Positions 1 through 11,383 of a stretch of DNA of 64,000 nucleotides are shown in pieces. The translations under genes and the position numbers were made by a program. Source of the stretch: Elmis aenea (taxonomy: Eukaryota; Arthropoda; Insecta; Coleoptera; Elmidae); NCBI GenBank assembly GCA_947652605.1, contig OX393582.1, positions 10,812,544-10,876,543 of the forward strand, given 5' to 3'. Within the stretch, counting starts at the first letter, position 1. Each line of letters begins with the position of its first letter. The notes under the pieces were generated by a model. It saw nothing but the letters and a program-made list of their open reading frames with translations. It did no database searches and had not been told where the DNA came from.

Positions 1-62
1 TTGGTAACTTTAATATTTCAGCAGATATAAGCTGGAGAATGAAAAATTAGCCACACTGTATA

Positions 63-604
63 CAGTATTGGCCAGATAAAAGTTAACACCTTTATAAAAT
101 GCGAATTACAAGTTTTTAAATTAAATCCTCAATGGAATAATTTTTGTTCCACGGTTTTTTCTCTGTACTATACTATGTTTTGAGGTCGTAAATGTCACTT
201 AATTATGACTGACATTTATTGATAATAGCAGTTTAATCGCTCGTAGTTATTTTACATAGTAATATCTGCTAATAAAAAAGCCATTTATTCTAGTATTTTA
301 AGTAATATTAATAACATTGATTTCAATTAACTTTGTTTATATTATAAAATCAAGAAAATTAAATATTTTGGTAAAATTTGAAATGACTAGTAATTGTACA
401 ACATTATGCTTTTGTTCAACAAATGTAAAACAATTAAGGTAATAATTAATTTAAAATGATGTAAATCCTTTTTTTAAATTAAGTCCTCAAAACATAGTAT
501 ACTAGATAGAAAAAACCGTGGAACAAAAATTCCATTGAGAATTTAATTTAAAAATTTGTAATTCGCATTTTATAGAGCTGTTAACTTTTATCTGGCCAAT
601 ACTG
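63..604. mobile_element. TA-flanked foldback MITE (arms about 125 bp)
   Basis: The left end starts CAGTATTGGCCAGATAAAAG and the right end is its reverse complement, finishing GGCCAATACTG. Both ends abut TA. The two arms (about 63-185 and 487-604) match with few differences, and the core of about 300 bp is AT-rich without an ORF. The TA duplication fits a Tc1/mariner-type non-autonomous element. Confidence 0.75.
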
Positions 605-606
605 TA

Positions 607-991
607 TTTGGAATGAGAAAAAAATAGGGAATTTAAGTAAGTCATAGCCAACTATAGTTTCCATTTAAAAAAAGGTAAGTTTGTGTCATAACTTTTTAAC
701 GGGAGACAGTAAAAAAAAAAATTGGTACCCTTAAATGTTACATATAAATATCTACAAATAATATTCCCTAGGTTTTTCGATATTTACAACAATAAAGGAG
801 ATGTGACGCATTATAAATATGACAAAACAACAGTTTTCCGCTAATAACTCAAAAACCGAAATTGAAAAGATATTTTTGAAAACGGTTCTGTTTGCCTCAA
901 AAAACTGCACATTTTTGGTAATATAACGGTTCCTCTATCTTGAATAATAAGCGAGATACCCATTTAATCCCATCGAATTTGGACCACCCTA
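607..991. mobile_element. Right-hand remnant of foldback family A
   Basis: The segment matches the right half of the complete family A element at 28437-29061: the motifs ATTCCAAATA-like, CATAGCCAACTATAG, AACTTTTTAACGG, then GCGAGATACCCAT and the terminus GAATTTGGACCACCCT. The left half is missing. No coding potential was seen. Confidence 0.65.
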
Positions 992-1539
992 TACAGCTTA
1001 TTTCAATGAAGTTGTTAATAAATTCTGTTTGGTTGTTTCAGTCTTGAAAATCCCAACATTAGGCCACATATTTTTTTTATTTACCTCTGTTGATGTTTTA
1101 TTTAATTTTAAACAGTTTTAAGCAAATAACTTAACTTGTGCTCAGTTATTTGCAACATTTTTGAGTTTTTAGTGTTTTTCATACACCTGTGCTATCCTAT
1201 AACCCTTCAATAAACGGTCAAATTGAACAGTTCAACTGTTATAATGTAGTTTTTAAATTATTTCGCTAATTTTTGTAAATAAATGTATAAAATATTGTAT
1301 CATTGTAAAGAGGAAAAAATAATCTTTATATCTAAGTCACCACTACTAAGACTGCTATTAAAAAAAAGTAGTTTTATTAAATACCGTTTTATAGCAAAGA
1401 AAATCAAGCAAATTATTTTTTTTGCGTTTTTGTGTTTTTTTTTTGTTTTCGTTATTTCACGCAAGCCATGGAATTTTTAAACAAAACAAGATCTTGTTTG
1501 AAATACACTTTTAAATAGCTAACTTTTGTCTCACTTAAC
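992..1539. other. Intergenic, AT-rich, nothing recognised
   Basis: I see poly-T and poly-A runs and a 65-codon ORF (1283-1480) of low-complexity hydrophobic composition that I regard as chance. No repeat ends, splice sites in frame or RNA motifs were recognised. Confidence 0.5.
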
Positions 1540-1788
1540 CAGGGCCTATCACGGAGGGGGGGGGAGAGACGGGACTAATTCCTGGGGCCCGGTGTTGCCA
1601 AGGGAGCCCGGATTCGAGCTAATTCACAATATTTTGTTTAGAAATACTGTAAAAAAAAATCATAATTTTAATACGGAATTACATTGTCCATATCAAAATT
1701 CGAGTCTTAAATTTATACCTTTCTAAGAGAAAAGGGGGCCCGTTGTCTGTTGCTTCTCCGGTGTCCGAATTTTCTGTGAACAGCACTG
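1540..1788. mobile_element. hAT-type MITE with 8-bp target duplication CACTTAAC
   Basis: The element begins CAGGGCCTATCACGG and ends GTGAACAGCACTG. It is flanked on both sides by CACTTAAC, an 8-bp duplication typical of hAT elements. The termini are only partly inverted (CAG.GC...TCAC). A truncated copy in opposite orientation lies at about 62525-62661. Confidence 0.8.
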
Positions 1789-1921
1789 CACTTAACCAAC
1801 CTTGTATTTTCATTATTTATGGAGATAGCAATAGTGCCACATCGAAAAGTGAAACGCCCTGTATATGATATTAAGTAAACACAAAAAAAATTGTTGTAAT
1901 ATGAATTGATTTAAGTACAGG

Positions 1922-2434
1922 CAGTGGCATAGGCAGGATGCTTCCATGGGGGGATTAATAAACGCAAAACGAGCTGAGGACCTATTTTTTTAGGTCACCT
2001 AAGTTTTTTTGCAGCAGGACCAGGAAGAAAATGGTTGCAATATTGAGAACAGTTTCAAAAAATATTTTGCTGTATCATATTATTCATAAATCTGATATGA
2101 TTTATATATATTCATTGAACAAAATCTCTTTAGAAATTATTTGAAATCATCACTGATGACAATTTTGGTGATTTTAAAAGATCTAATGGACAGTGATGGT
2201 AGTTACAATATTCCTATCACTCGATTACTTATGGAAATTGTTGATCTTAAAAAGAGTTTTTAATCTTTGATTTTTTAAATAAATAAGTGTTTTTGGAAAC
2301 TTGGATTTTTTTAAATTAAACAATTTTACTCAACCCTTTGCTTCAAATGGTGCACGTTTGCATGTACATAATTAGCTTGATCTTGCACGAAACTAGTAAT
2401 GATTCAAAACCCTTAGGTTGAGAAACACTGCCCC
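1922..2434. mobile_element. Fragments of hAT-like elements
   Basis: From 1922 a CAGTGGCATAGGCAGG end matches the left part of the MITE at 54364-54608 for about 100 bp. Near 2420-2434 a GGTTGAGAAACACTG end has the common hAT terminus form (CAGTGTTTCTCAACC reversed). Neither end has a visible partner or target duplication, so both are truncated copies. Confidence 0.45.
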
Positions 2435-3912
2435 AAGTATTAACGAAACAGAAATTTGTTTAATGTTAGTTGATTTAATTGAAACTCAGACAGTATTTAT
2501 TTTCATTAAACGATTTCTTAAACGGTTTTAATCCAGGATGTTTAAAGTTTTATCTTCATGTTATTTAATTATGGATTTAAAAAATGTTGAGTATCGGTGT
2601 TTATCGATGCTAACTGTAATTTGTTGTTTGTTATTGTTTTGTTTTCAATATGATTCCGTTAGAAAAAGGTGTGGGATGTGTTGAGAATTGTATACAAAAT
2701 ATACGTAAATGTAGACTTTGGTAATTAGTAAGGTCCACAATATTGCTCACTAACCCGTATATCGTATTGTCCACTAGCACTAAAATTGCATACCAGGTAT
2801 TTTTTCCTCTGCAAGGGACAACAAAAATCAGTTTAATTTAATTCCAAATGAACAATGTTTTAATAGTGTGTTTGACATTTTTTTTTTAAGGAATCCAAAC
2901 ATTTAAAATGATTTAGTTGAGCTGTTCTTTTGCCAATATAGTAGTTATGAACTCGAAATTTCTGTATGATAAAATAGCGTGAGCATTATAGTTAACATAC
3001 AGACAATACTAATCGAATTTGTCATTTATTATATGTTTCATCACATTTACCATAATATTTTCTAGTTAAATTTACATCTAGCTTATACAAAATTACGTTT
3101 AAATTAAAATACTGATCTAACATTTTATATACGTATTGTTTATGTACTTAAAAGCATTTGTAGAATTTTTTTATATTTTTAAGTAATTTGTTACATTTTG
3201 TGCATTATGTAAATATAGTGTTGTTAGCTTTATGTTGAATTGGGGGGCGTAATGTGTTTTGCAACTGATTGTGTTCATGTGGTTACCATTAGTATAAATA
3301 TTGTTTAGATAGTATTTTAAATTATGCTTATATTATGACTTTTAATTATTAATCTTCATACATTCTGATGTGTAACATATAAATCGGTTTAAATTAAAAA
3401 AGAAACACTTTCTAATTTTGAATTAATTTCCTAAATAGTCAGTAAATGTTGATTGTAAAAAAATTATCTACAACTAAAAGTTATTAAGTAGAAGTCTTTA
3501 AAATGCACATTTCTTGAATAACATAATTTACAAACCTGTTTCAGAACCACTTTAGGAAATGCCATAATTAGAATATTAAATTAACGTTAGTTAATTTTAC
3601 TTTGGCAAACTTGTTTTGTACATTTTTAATATACACTTAGCCAGTATTCTTTTTAAAGAATGTTGTAAGCTTTGTAGGAAAAAAAAATTAAAACTATATG
3701 TATTGTACCTACCTATAATTAAAAAATTCTTGTTCCAAAATTATTTATTTTTGTACAAACATTTCAAATACACAGATGCTTGGACCACCCCATGAAGTAA
3801 AAAACCTTTAAAAGTTATATTTAATAATATTTTTTTGTAGTAAATAATAGTTTGTACGTATGTACTTTAAAAACACTTTGTAACTCACTGGTAAATTCTG
3901 TAGGTTTTGAAA
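2435..3912. other. Intergenic, AT-rich, nothing recognised
   Basis: About 1.5 kb without an ORF longer than 60 codons. There are no clear inverted repeats or transposon termini. It could be the untranslated end of a gene lying to the left, but nothing in the sequence proves that. Confidence 0.4.
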
Positions 3913-3914
3913 TA

Positions 3915-4884
3915 CAGGGTATTGCATGACTAAACAGCCAAACTTAAGGAGCATTTTCCTTGAGTCAATTTAAGCAACAAAAAAAAGTTGCATATAAACC
4001 ACAGTCCAAAACTCGATGGTTTATAAAAAAAGGTCAATTTGAACATTATGAAATACCACTTTTATCTTCTAAAATATTGGTTTAACAACAAAATGTTTGT
4101 TTTTTAAAAAAAAAGATGCATCGCTATTTTTTTGTGCTTAATGGTGTACTTGATTTTGTTTTGTTTTTTACGGTTTATTTGCTATGGCAACCAGCTTAGT
4201 TATTTTAAATAGAACACCCTGTAAATTAATACATTTTTGGATTCCTCTTTAAATGTACTTTATAAAATGTGAAAGGTCACATATAGGCCGTTTTTAAGTA
4301 ATTTTTTTTTCTCGAAAATTTTGAGCAATGTACTTGAAAAATTTTCAATATTTAAGAAATGTGTGGTTACAATCGAATTCGTTTGGAAGTTATGCTTCCT
4401 ATAACTTTGTACACGATCTGTATTATTTAAAATTTTGAAATCTAATACTTGCTACTTTTGATGGAATTGGTTGAATTCTCAACTACTTGATATTTTTGAC
4501 ATTGCTCAACATTTTCGAGAAAATTAGTTTTAGGCCTATATGACCTTTCACATTTTATAAAGTACATTTAAAGAGGAATCCAAAAATGTAATAATAACAG
4601 GGTATTCTATTTAAAATAACTAGGCTGGTTGCCATAACAAATAAACCGTAAAAAACAATACAAAATCGAGTACACCAAGAAGTGAAAAAAAGATAGCGAT
4701 GCATCTTTTATTAAAAAAAACAAACGTTTTGTTGTTAAAACTAAATTTTAGAAGATAAAAGCAGTATTTCATACTTTTTTATGTTGCAATTGACCTTTTT
4801 TTATAAACTTTAAAGGTCTATAACTCGATAACCATGGAGTTTCGGACTATAGTTTAAGTTTGGCCGTTTGGTCATGTTGGTATG
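3915..4884. mobile_element. Foldback element with arms of about 430 bp
   Basis: The left end is TA plus CAGGGTATTGCATGAC; the right end reads GTTTGGTCATGTTGG before TATGTA. The arms (about 3930-4310 and 4500-4880) are inverted copies: for example GATGCATCGCTAT on the left and ATAGCGATGCATC on the right, and AAATGTACTTTATAAAATGT on the left with its reverse complement on the right. Each arm also contains an inner ACAGGGT-like terminus (near 4220 and 4598), so the arm itself looks composite. Confidence 0.7.
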
Positions 4885-5730
4885 TAGTTGAATTGAAACG
4901 AGTAGTTAATGAAAGTAATTATATATTTTTTGTACATAACTGTGATTGAAAACTGGTGCACAACCAAAAATGCATTAATTTTGTGTGCTGCTACAACTTT
5001 TACTGAATATTTGTTACTTCTTGTAGGGCACCCTTGTTGTTTCATTCCTTTCTGTGTAACTTGGTGTAAAGTATGAGAAGAATACATTGCAGTTAGTACA
5101 GTATAATGTGTGATAATATAAGCATAATATAAAGTCTGGTTTTTAATATAATACAAATTATTTGATTCGCTATTTGCACAAATTTCTGTTTCTTGTTTAC
5201 GTAATAATATTAAATATTCAATGCTACTGTAACTAATATATTTCATTTTAATACAATTTATTAGTTCAATCATGGGAGAAGGGGACACAGTAAGTCCGCA
5301 CCTAGAGTTATGAAATGCATTAGAGAAAAAGAAGTAATGGTTAAGTGAAGTACAGAAAAAAACACTTACTTTCAATTGACATTATTTGTTTTAAACTTTT
5401 GTTAAAAATCGTGTGTTATTCACGATCGTTTAAACCCCAAACTGCTGGAACGTTATGCAGTATAAAAATTCGTAACTGATACGTAATAATTTATTGCAAA
5501 CGTACCTTTTTACTGTAGAATAAGTGCTGGCCTCTTCCATTTACCACATGTTCTTCTTTATTGTGTTGGATTTTACTGGAGTAAAATTTTAAAATATCGA
5601 CAAGGAACAAACAGGGCGTATAGATTGGTACAACATTTAAACATATTTTTTTATTTATACTGGCTAAGAATTGATCCACAGGATCTGTGGTGCTTTTTTT
5701 TTTTTTTGTTGAATTTTTATGTTTTCATGA
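4885..5730. other. Intergenic; two - strand ORFs not accepted as a gene
   Basis: ORFs on the - strand at 4872-5375 (167 codons) and 5491-5679 (62 codons) were examined as possible exons. A GT donor at 5505 and an AG acceptor near 5316 exist, but joining them in phase ends after 11 codons, and neither translation resembles a family I know. A strong-looking donor (ACA|GTAAGT) on the + strand near 5300 also leads nowhere. Confidence 0.4.
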
Positions 5731-5738
5731 GTTGATTG

Positions 5739-6206
5739 CAGGGTTGGCCTGATTTAAATCAGCTGATTTTTAAAAATAAAAATCATGATTTAAATCAAAC
5801 TTTACTTTTTTTTTAAAGATTTCCCTATGCAGTTTTTTTTGTAACTCTTAAAATAATGCCCCTTCACTCTTGCGAATATTTTTGAAATCGCTTAAATCTG
5901 GTATCGTATACGTTTATGTGAAATGTTTTCCTTCTTTTAATTAGCTAAGGTCATCCACCAACTTTTATCAGGAATAAAAGTTTCTGAAAAGTTTTTGGTA
6001 AAAAAATTTTTCATTCGTTGATCCTTTATGAATGACGCTGTATAGAAGATTTAAATGCAGCGTGAATAATGAATAAATTTGTTGTAAAAAGGGAAAATAG
6101 TCAAGTTTATTAAAAAAATCAAAAATTCGTGATTGTTTTGTTTTTTAAAATTTAAATCCATGTTTTTTGATTTTTTTTAATGAAAATCAAATTTTGCCCA
6201 ACCCTG
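5739..6206. mobile_element. hAT MITE with target duplication GTTGATTG
   Basis: The element starts CAGGGTTGGCC and ends GGC-type TTTTGCCCAACCCTG. Immediately outside lie two perfect copies of GTTGATTG (5731-5738 and 6207-6214). Near both ends the sequence is rich in GATTTAAATC-like motifs. There is no ORF, so it must have been mobilised by a transposase made elsewhere. Confidence 0.88.
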
Positions 6207-6214
6207 GTTGATTG

Positions 6215-6922
6215 TGGTAGCTAAGTGATATTGTAAATTTTAACACCTAAAATGATCATATTTAGTTATCCCTTGTCCCCCAAAATTATAGTTTACTTAA
6301 CATAAACATTTTGAAGGCCCTACAACTCTTGACAAATCTTAATAAACCAGTGAATTTCCAAATTTTGGCCAATATTTTTGTGTCGAAGACATTTTTTTGT
6401 TAATTTTTCATAATTATCTGTAATTTGCAAATGAAAATTCACAAGATATAAATCGAAACAGTCCTGCTGTAAATGTTTTTAAAGGGGTATAGCAAATATT
6501 CTAAATGTTGTCAAACATAATTTTATTTATAGTTTAATTTGTGTACTATTTTAATTTACAAAGTGTGATATTTATATTTCGGCATTTCTAATCCATGACA
6601 TTGTTGTCCAGTATGAAACAGTAAGTAATAGCAAAGAAAATATCGATGTTAAATTTTGAGTTTTTGTTGTAATTTCTTTGGATTAGAGTTGAAGTTTAAG
6701 AATTGTTATGTCCGAACAGGGTAAATATAAGTTGTAAATGTTTTGTGATGTATTTATAAATATTTTTTTCCAAATTTTGTACATTATAATTTACAAAAAG
6801 GTAATTATTGTACTATATTTGTTTATACAATATATTTTAATATATCATGGCAAGCAAATTGTGTTTTATTTAATTTTTTTTAGTTTTTTTAGTATCTTAA
6901 ATTTTAAAAGTCCAGGTGCTCA
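6215..6922. other. Intergenic, AT-rich, nothing recognised
   Basis: This stretch holds poly-T runs and one hydrophobic 81-codon ORF (6738-6983) that looks like translated AT-rich DNA. The end of that ORF runs into the tandem duplication that starts at 6923. Confidence 0.4.
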
Positions 6923-7903
6923 TACACAAAACATTGAAGACAGATTCCAAATGGCAGCAAATGCAGTTATGCGTATAATTTAAAAATATCCACATGAAAA
7001 ATAATAGCTACAGTCTAAAAATGAAACGATTTTGTACATTTTGAAAATTTTTATTCATTATAGTGATAAGAAGTCACTTTACTTTACTTCAAATACATTG
7101 AACTCATCTGGATCAAGTTCCCACCAAGCAAGGATAACAACTATAACATAAAAAAAGTCGTTATTTTAAGAGAAAATCAATAAAGTCTGTTGAAAGTAAG
7201 TAAATAATAAAAGTTTCAAATCTGTAGCCAATGTTCCAAGTTCCCTAGTCTCATTTTTTTAAACGGTGAAACCATATTTTTACAAGAAGGTGATTTACAG
7301 AAAAATTACATTAATAATGATAACAGTTATATACTCGATTAAGACACTATTTTATTTAAGACTCAAATGTCTTTCAAATGTTAATACAGTTGTTTACTCA
7401 TAACTCATTAGTAGCACAAAACATTGAAGACAGATTCCAAATGGCAGCAAATGCAGTTATGCGTATAATTTAAAAATATCACATGAAAAATAATAGCTAC
7501 AGTCTAAAAATGAAACGATATTTGTACATTTTAAAAGTTTTTATTCATTTTAGTGATAAGAAGTCACTTTACTTTACTTCATACACATTGAACTCATCTG
7601 GATCAAGTGCCCAGCAAGCAAGGATAACAACTATAACATAAAAAAGTCGTTATTTTAAGAGAAAATCATTAAAATCTGTTGAAAGTACGTAAATAATAAA
7701 AGTTTCAAATCTGTAGCCAATGTTCCAAGTTCCCTAGTCTCATTTTTTTAAACGGTGAAACCATATTTTTACAAAAAGGTGATTTACAGAAAAATTACAT
7801 TAATAATGATAACAATTATATACTCGATTAGGACATACTTTTTTTTTTAAGACTCAAACCTCTTTCAAATGTTAATACAGTTGTTTACTCATTACTCATT
7901 AGT
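6923..7903. repeat. Tandem duplication, two units of about 490 bp
   Basis: Unit 1 (6923-7415) and unit 2 (7416-7903) both begin ACAAAACATTGAAGACAG and end CATTAGTAGC, with a few per cent substitutions and small indels. Each unit carries one copy of a short - strand terminal exon (7079-7140 and 7569-7630) of the candidate small peptide gene. The duplication is therefore an exon duplication if that gene is real. Confidence 0.9.
7079..7140 (-). CDS. Alternative terminal exon of the small peptide gene (duplicated copy)
   Basis: This is the unit 1 counterpart of exon 2 at 7569-7630. It keeps the TTATAG acceptor, the reading phase and the TAA stop. It encodes VILAWWELDPDEFNVFEVK after the split valine, so it differs from the nearer copy at three residues (C to W, A to E, Y to F) plus one silent change. 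It lies 430 bp further downstream and would be used by skipping the nearer copy or by a different transcript end. Confidence 0.3.
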
Positions 7904-8936
7904 AGCTCTTATACAGGGTGTTTTTTAAATATTGCAAAAAAATTCGGGAGGTGATTCGTTATCGAAAATTGAGGGGAGTCTTTCATATAAAATTTTTTCC
8001 TTAGACGTCTTCTTTCGGAGTTACACCTCCCTAAAGGGGAGCGGTAAAATTAGGTTTTTATTTTATTTATCAAATTTGGATAAACAGGAATATGATGTTT
8101 TATGCTTATTTTAAGGTTTCCCACAGTAATATTTTTAATCATCTCCCACCTTCACAGGGGGCTGAAAAGTGCGATCCCTGTTGGTTTTTTTATCAGAACT
8201 TTTTGGTGGGTTGAAATTTTGCAATTAATTATATTACTATGGGAAACCTTTTCATAAGTATAAAACATCTACCATATATCATTCTCCTACATTTGTCCAA
8301 ATTTAAGAAATAAAATAAAAACTTAATTTTACCGCCCCCCTTTAGGGGGTTGTAACTCCAAAAGGAGACGTCTAAGCAAAAAATGTATATGAAAGATAAT
8401 TTTCGATAAGGAATCACCTCCCGATTTTTTCTCAATATTTAAAAAATCCCCTGTATATAAAAACAAAATAATTAAAACTTCTACTTCAATAATAAACAAT
8501 ACGTTTACAGTAACAAAATTTCGAGTGATTATTTTTTTAATTTAAAAGCAGAAAAGTGTTTATTGTTTGATTGATTTTAGTACCCATTTTGGTGTGCATT
8601 TGTTACATAGTATATTACGTTAATACTATTGTTACTAACAAATCAAAGTTTGTAAATCTGAACGTTTCTAACTTAGCTTAGATTCCTAAAAATCATTATG
8701 ACGTTCGGTGAAAAAAGTGATACTCGTGAGTAATTTTTTTAATTTTTCATTTACAAGCTCGTTAAAAACATTTTCACTAAGCATGTTTCTGTGCAAAACA
8801 TCAGTTTTTACAATATTTTTCTTGACCTTTTATGTACAGTAACATCACTTGATGGCCACGGAAAAAATATAATTGCAAAGTAGGTAAATACAATAAAAGT
8901 AAGCTCACCTGTAGCAGCTAAAATCAAGCGTAGCAT
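7569..8936 (-). CDS. Candidate small peptide gene, two exons (29 codons), function unknown
   Basis: Exon 1 (8936-8909) reads MLRLILAAT and ends with one base of the next codon before GTGAGC. Exon 2 (7630-7569) follows the acceptor TTATAG, completes a valine codon and reads VILACWALDPDEFNVYEVK, then TAA. The joined product is 29 residues: a positively charged start, a hydrophobic stretch of about 14 residues that could be a signal peptide or membrane anchor, and an acidic tail with DPDEF. A TATA-like box lies about 50 bp upstream of the ATG. I do not recognise the product. The phase match across two good splice sites is the main support; a chance ORF of this size remains possible. The second unit of the tandem duplication offers an alternative last exon. 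Confidence 0.35.
7914..8453. mobile_element. TA-flanked foldback element, arms about 200 bp
   Basis: The left end is TA plus CAGGGTGTTTTTTAAATATT; the right end is its inverse, finishing AAAATCCCCTG before TA. Arms share GGGAGGTGATTC / GAATCACCTCCC and AGACGTCT-containing motifs. The two 60-68-codon ORFs in it are the two arms read in opposite directions and are not genes. Confidence 0.85.
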
Positions 8937-8984
8937 TTTAACAGTGTATAATTTGATATAAATTCTAGAATTTCAACATACAGT

Positions 8985-8991
8985 ATTTATA
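8985..8991 (-). promoter_or_regulatory. Possible TATA box of the small peptide gene
   Basis: On the - strand the sequence is GATATAAATACTG, about 50 bp upstream of the ATG at 8936. That would put the transcript start near 8960 and leave a leader of about 25 bases. AT-rich DNA makes such matches common. Confidence 0.25.
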
Positions 8992-8996
8992 TCAAA

Positions 8997-9918
8997 TAGA
9001 ACAATGCACAATTGAACAAAACAAAAAAACGTTGCCTAATTAGTGCTACAATTGGATAATAAACTTTGATTATTGTTTTACTATATTTTTAAAAAGACCT
9101 AATAAAGTCGATTACTATTATCGGTTTAATAATAATTGGGGTGTGGTTGCTTAATAAATAACGACAATAAATAAGTATATTGCAATTTCAAAATAATTAA
9201 ATAGTTTAGGGCTTTAGGTTAAAGAAAGAGATAACAAATGCATAAGTACTAAATCGTCTTTTAAAGTCCAGTTGCTATTACTAACCTATTACATGCCAAA
9301 TTTTGTTTCTCGTTCTTTCTTATTGCAGAATAGCATAAGTACCTCATTCTAACGAAATAAAACATTGCCGACTATAAAAAATATGTTTTTATTAAAAGTT
9401 CCAATTGGAGCTCATGGTGGGTGGTGTGTAAAACAAAAGATTATTTAAATGTAAAATTTATTTATGCCGTTCTACATGCATTCCAACATTACATAAACGT
9501 TATTTTCTTGTATTTTTGTTAGACACAGCATATTTTTTTTGTTATCAATATATAGAATCACTTCTGTTATCTTAAGGGACACGATTATACGATATAAGGG
9601 CTTTCTGCGTTATTTTGATCAGATATTGACGATATTCGTAAATATGATCTTTCAATAGTCCTAAATTCAATCAGGGACATGGCTACGTTAACAAGACAAT
9701 AATGCGTTGCGCTTACCGCTGTTAAAATTAATGTTAAATCGATAGCATTAGTGAAAATACTGTGATTAGCAGGAACTCTTTAAAGTTTTTATAATATTTT
9801 AAGTTTTTGAAGCAGCCTTTTCACGCAAATATTTTAGTTTTAGTTATTTGTATTATCGTATTCGTTGTTGCAATTAACTGCCTTTTTGAGATTGGCTGTT
9901 TTCAGAACGTTTCACCAA
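8997..9918. other. Intergenic, upstream of the small peptide locus; nothing else recognised
   Basis: AT-rich single-copy-looking DNA with no ORF of note on either strand and no transposon termini. It would contain any distal regulatory sequence of the small peptide gene. Confidence 0.4.
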
Positions 9919-10174
9919 CAGTGCAGAATTTACATATAAGCTACACAAGCTATAGCTTAGGGCCCCGACTTTCTTGGAGGCCCCCAAAGAGAATAAAAAT
10001 GATTTTAAGTTAAAGATTTATTATTTCACTATCTATATACTTCTTAATTGTATTTCAGTTTAACCCTCTAGGTACCCGAAAATCATATTTGGCACTGATA
10101 TATAATATCTGGACTTATAAAGGGTCCCATATCTCAAATAGCTTAGGGCCTTATCAATTCTAAATCCGGCCCTG
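9919..10174. mobile_element. hAT MITE with target duplication TTCACCAA
   Basis: The termini are CAGTGCAGAATTTA and TAAATCCGGCCCTG, imperfect inverted repeats. Exact copies of TTCACCAA flank it (9911-9918, 10175-10182). Inside, GCTTAGGGCCCCGAC on the left and TAGCTTAGGGCC on the right are further repeats. Confidence 0.88.
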
Positions 10175-10189
10175 TTCACCAAAAAAAAC

Positions 10190-10380
10190 TAATATGCTTA
10201 GGAAAACATTATTATCTACAAAGTGCAGATCTCAAATTTGTATTGTCCATGGAGAGTGGGCTAACCTTTGAACTTGTGTTTTGTGTTGTAATTTAGATTC
10301 AATAGTATCTAATGGTAATTGAAAAATCATAAATTATTATGAAATTTAAAAAATATCTTAAATTATTTTTATAATATTCT
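10190..10380. mobile_element. Fragment of foldback family B
   Basis: The segment with ATGCTTAGGAAAACATTATT and ATGGAGAGTGGGCTA matches the centre of family B at 14361-15856 (near 15160-15330). Another fragment of the same motif is at about 29140-29205. No termini are present here. Confidence 0.6.
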
Positions 10381-11196
10381 TATGCTATAAGTTTTGTATA
10401 TTTTTGTAAATAGAAAAACAGCGTGGTCAAATCATTTAGTTTTAAATTTCAAATTCTGAAACCAGTAAGTAACAAACATACGAAACATCTACGTACTTTT
10501 GAATGAGATATTAAACAAACCAGATATTTAAATAAGTTCAAAACGATCATCTAGCCCAACACTCTATAGTAAAAATTTGTCCATCTTTCCTATATTTTAA
10601 ATTAAACATCTGTTAAACATTTGAGTTGCTACAAATTGCTTTCGATTTTAACCAATTGCAAAAGAATAATTTTCTCCTAATTTTCTGTACATTAAGAGTA
10701 GAAGATTTTTAGAGCAGCAATAAAAAAGCGCAGAAAAACTAAAAAATCTTGTATAGCATTCGAAAAATTTGTCTGCGACGAGCATGCCGTAACAAATACG
10801 AAATTTTAAAAATGTATCTAAATAAATAAATATTACTGTTTTTCCTCATATAGACAATAAATTGTTATTCATTTAATCATCTCTGCAATTATATTTTAGT
10901 GTGTTTAATTGATAATTGCTCATAAATCTCATATTTCTACAGGTGGGCACAGGGTGCCCGGTTATTGAGAATGAATACGTAAACTTTGATGTAAAAAAGT
11001 TTTTGGTCACAAGACGGGAAAAATATATAAAACCAAATTTTGCTTTAAAAAGGTAAAGTAACGACGATCTGAGATGTTTAAAAAAAAACTAATCAAAACA
11101 TTAAAAAAATCACCAAAAGTGCTTAGGTGGGTACCCCGGTACCTGGTTATTAACATAAAGGTTAAAGGTTAAAATTTGTAAAAAGATTATAAATTA
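10381..11196. other. Intergenic, AT-rich, nothing recognised
   Basis: Two related GC-richer motifs, GGTGCCCGGTTATTGA near 10955 and GGTACCTGGTTATTAAC near 11140, lie in direct orientation about 190 bp apart and may be the edges of an old element. No gene was seen. Confidence 0.35.
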
Positions 11197-11380
11197 TTAA
11201 TCAATGCAAAGTCCACGCGACTTCTTTATTTGCAGAAACATCATCTGGGCTCTTTTTCTAACTTTGGTTTCTGTTGCCAATTTACGGTTCTTGTTGATCC
11301 AAGAAGTCACAAATGGAACTGCATCAAACTCCATCATTGGCTTCCGCAATAAATCACTACTCATTAGATTGGAGATATTA
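11197..11380 (-). CDS. Unidentified 3'-terminal ORF fragment (about 60 codons)
   Basis: On the - strand an open frame runs from the transposon-like end at about 11384 to a TAA at 11199-11197. It reads MSSDLLRKPMMEFDAVPFV, then TSWINKNRKLATETKV, then RKRAQMMFLQIKKSRGLCID. The composition is far more protein-like (K, R, M, W rich, few low-complexity runs) than other ORFs here. I do not recognise a family. It could be the last exon of a lost gene or a transposase tail. The 5' side is cut by a CCGGGTGATTCAG terminus. Confidence 0.3.
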
Positions 11381-11383
11381 TAT

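Noticed and set aside
4872..5679. Two - strand ORFs (167 and 62 codons) as exons of one gene
   Set aside because: Splice-site pairs exist, but the phase-correct join stops after 11 codons, and neither translation resembles a known family.
6915..6980. QNIEDRFQMAANAVMR as an acyl-CoA-binding domain exon
   Set aside because: The likeness to the EERFQAAVNVI start of that domain is short and needs an insertion. No following exon with the LPKNG segment was found, and the stretch is antisense to the small peptide gene within the tandem duplication.
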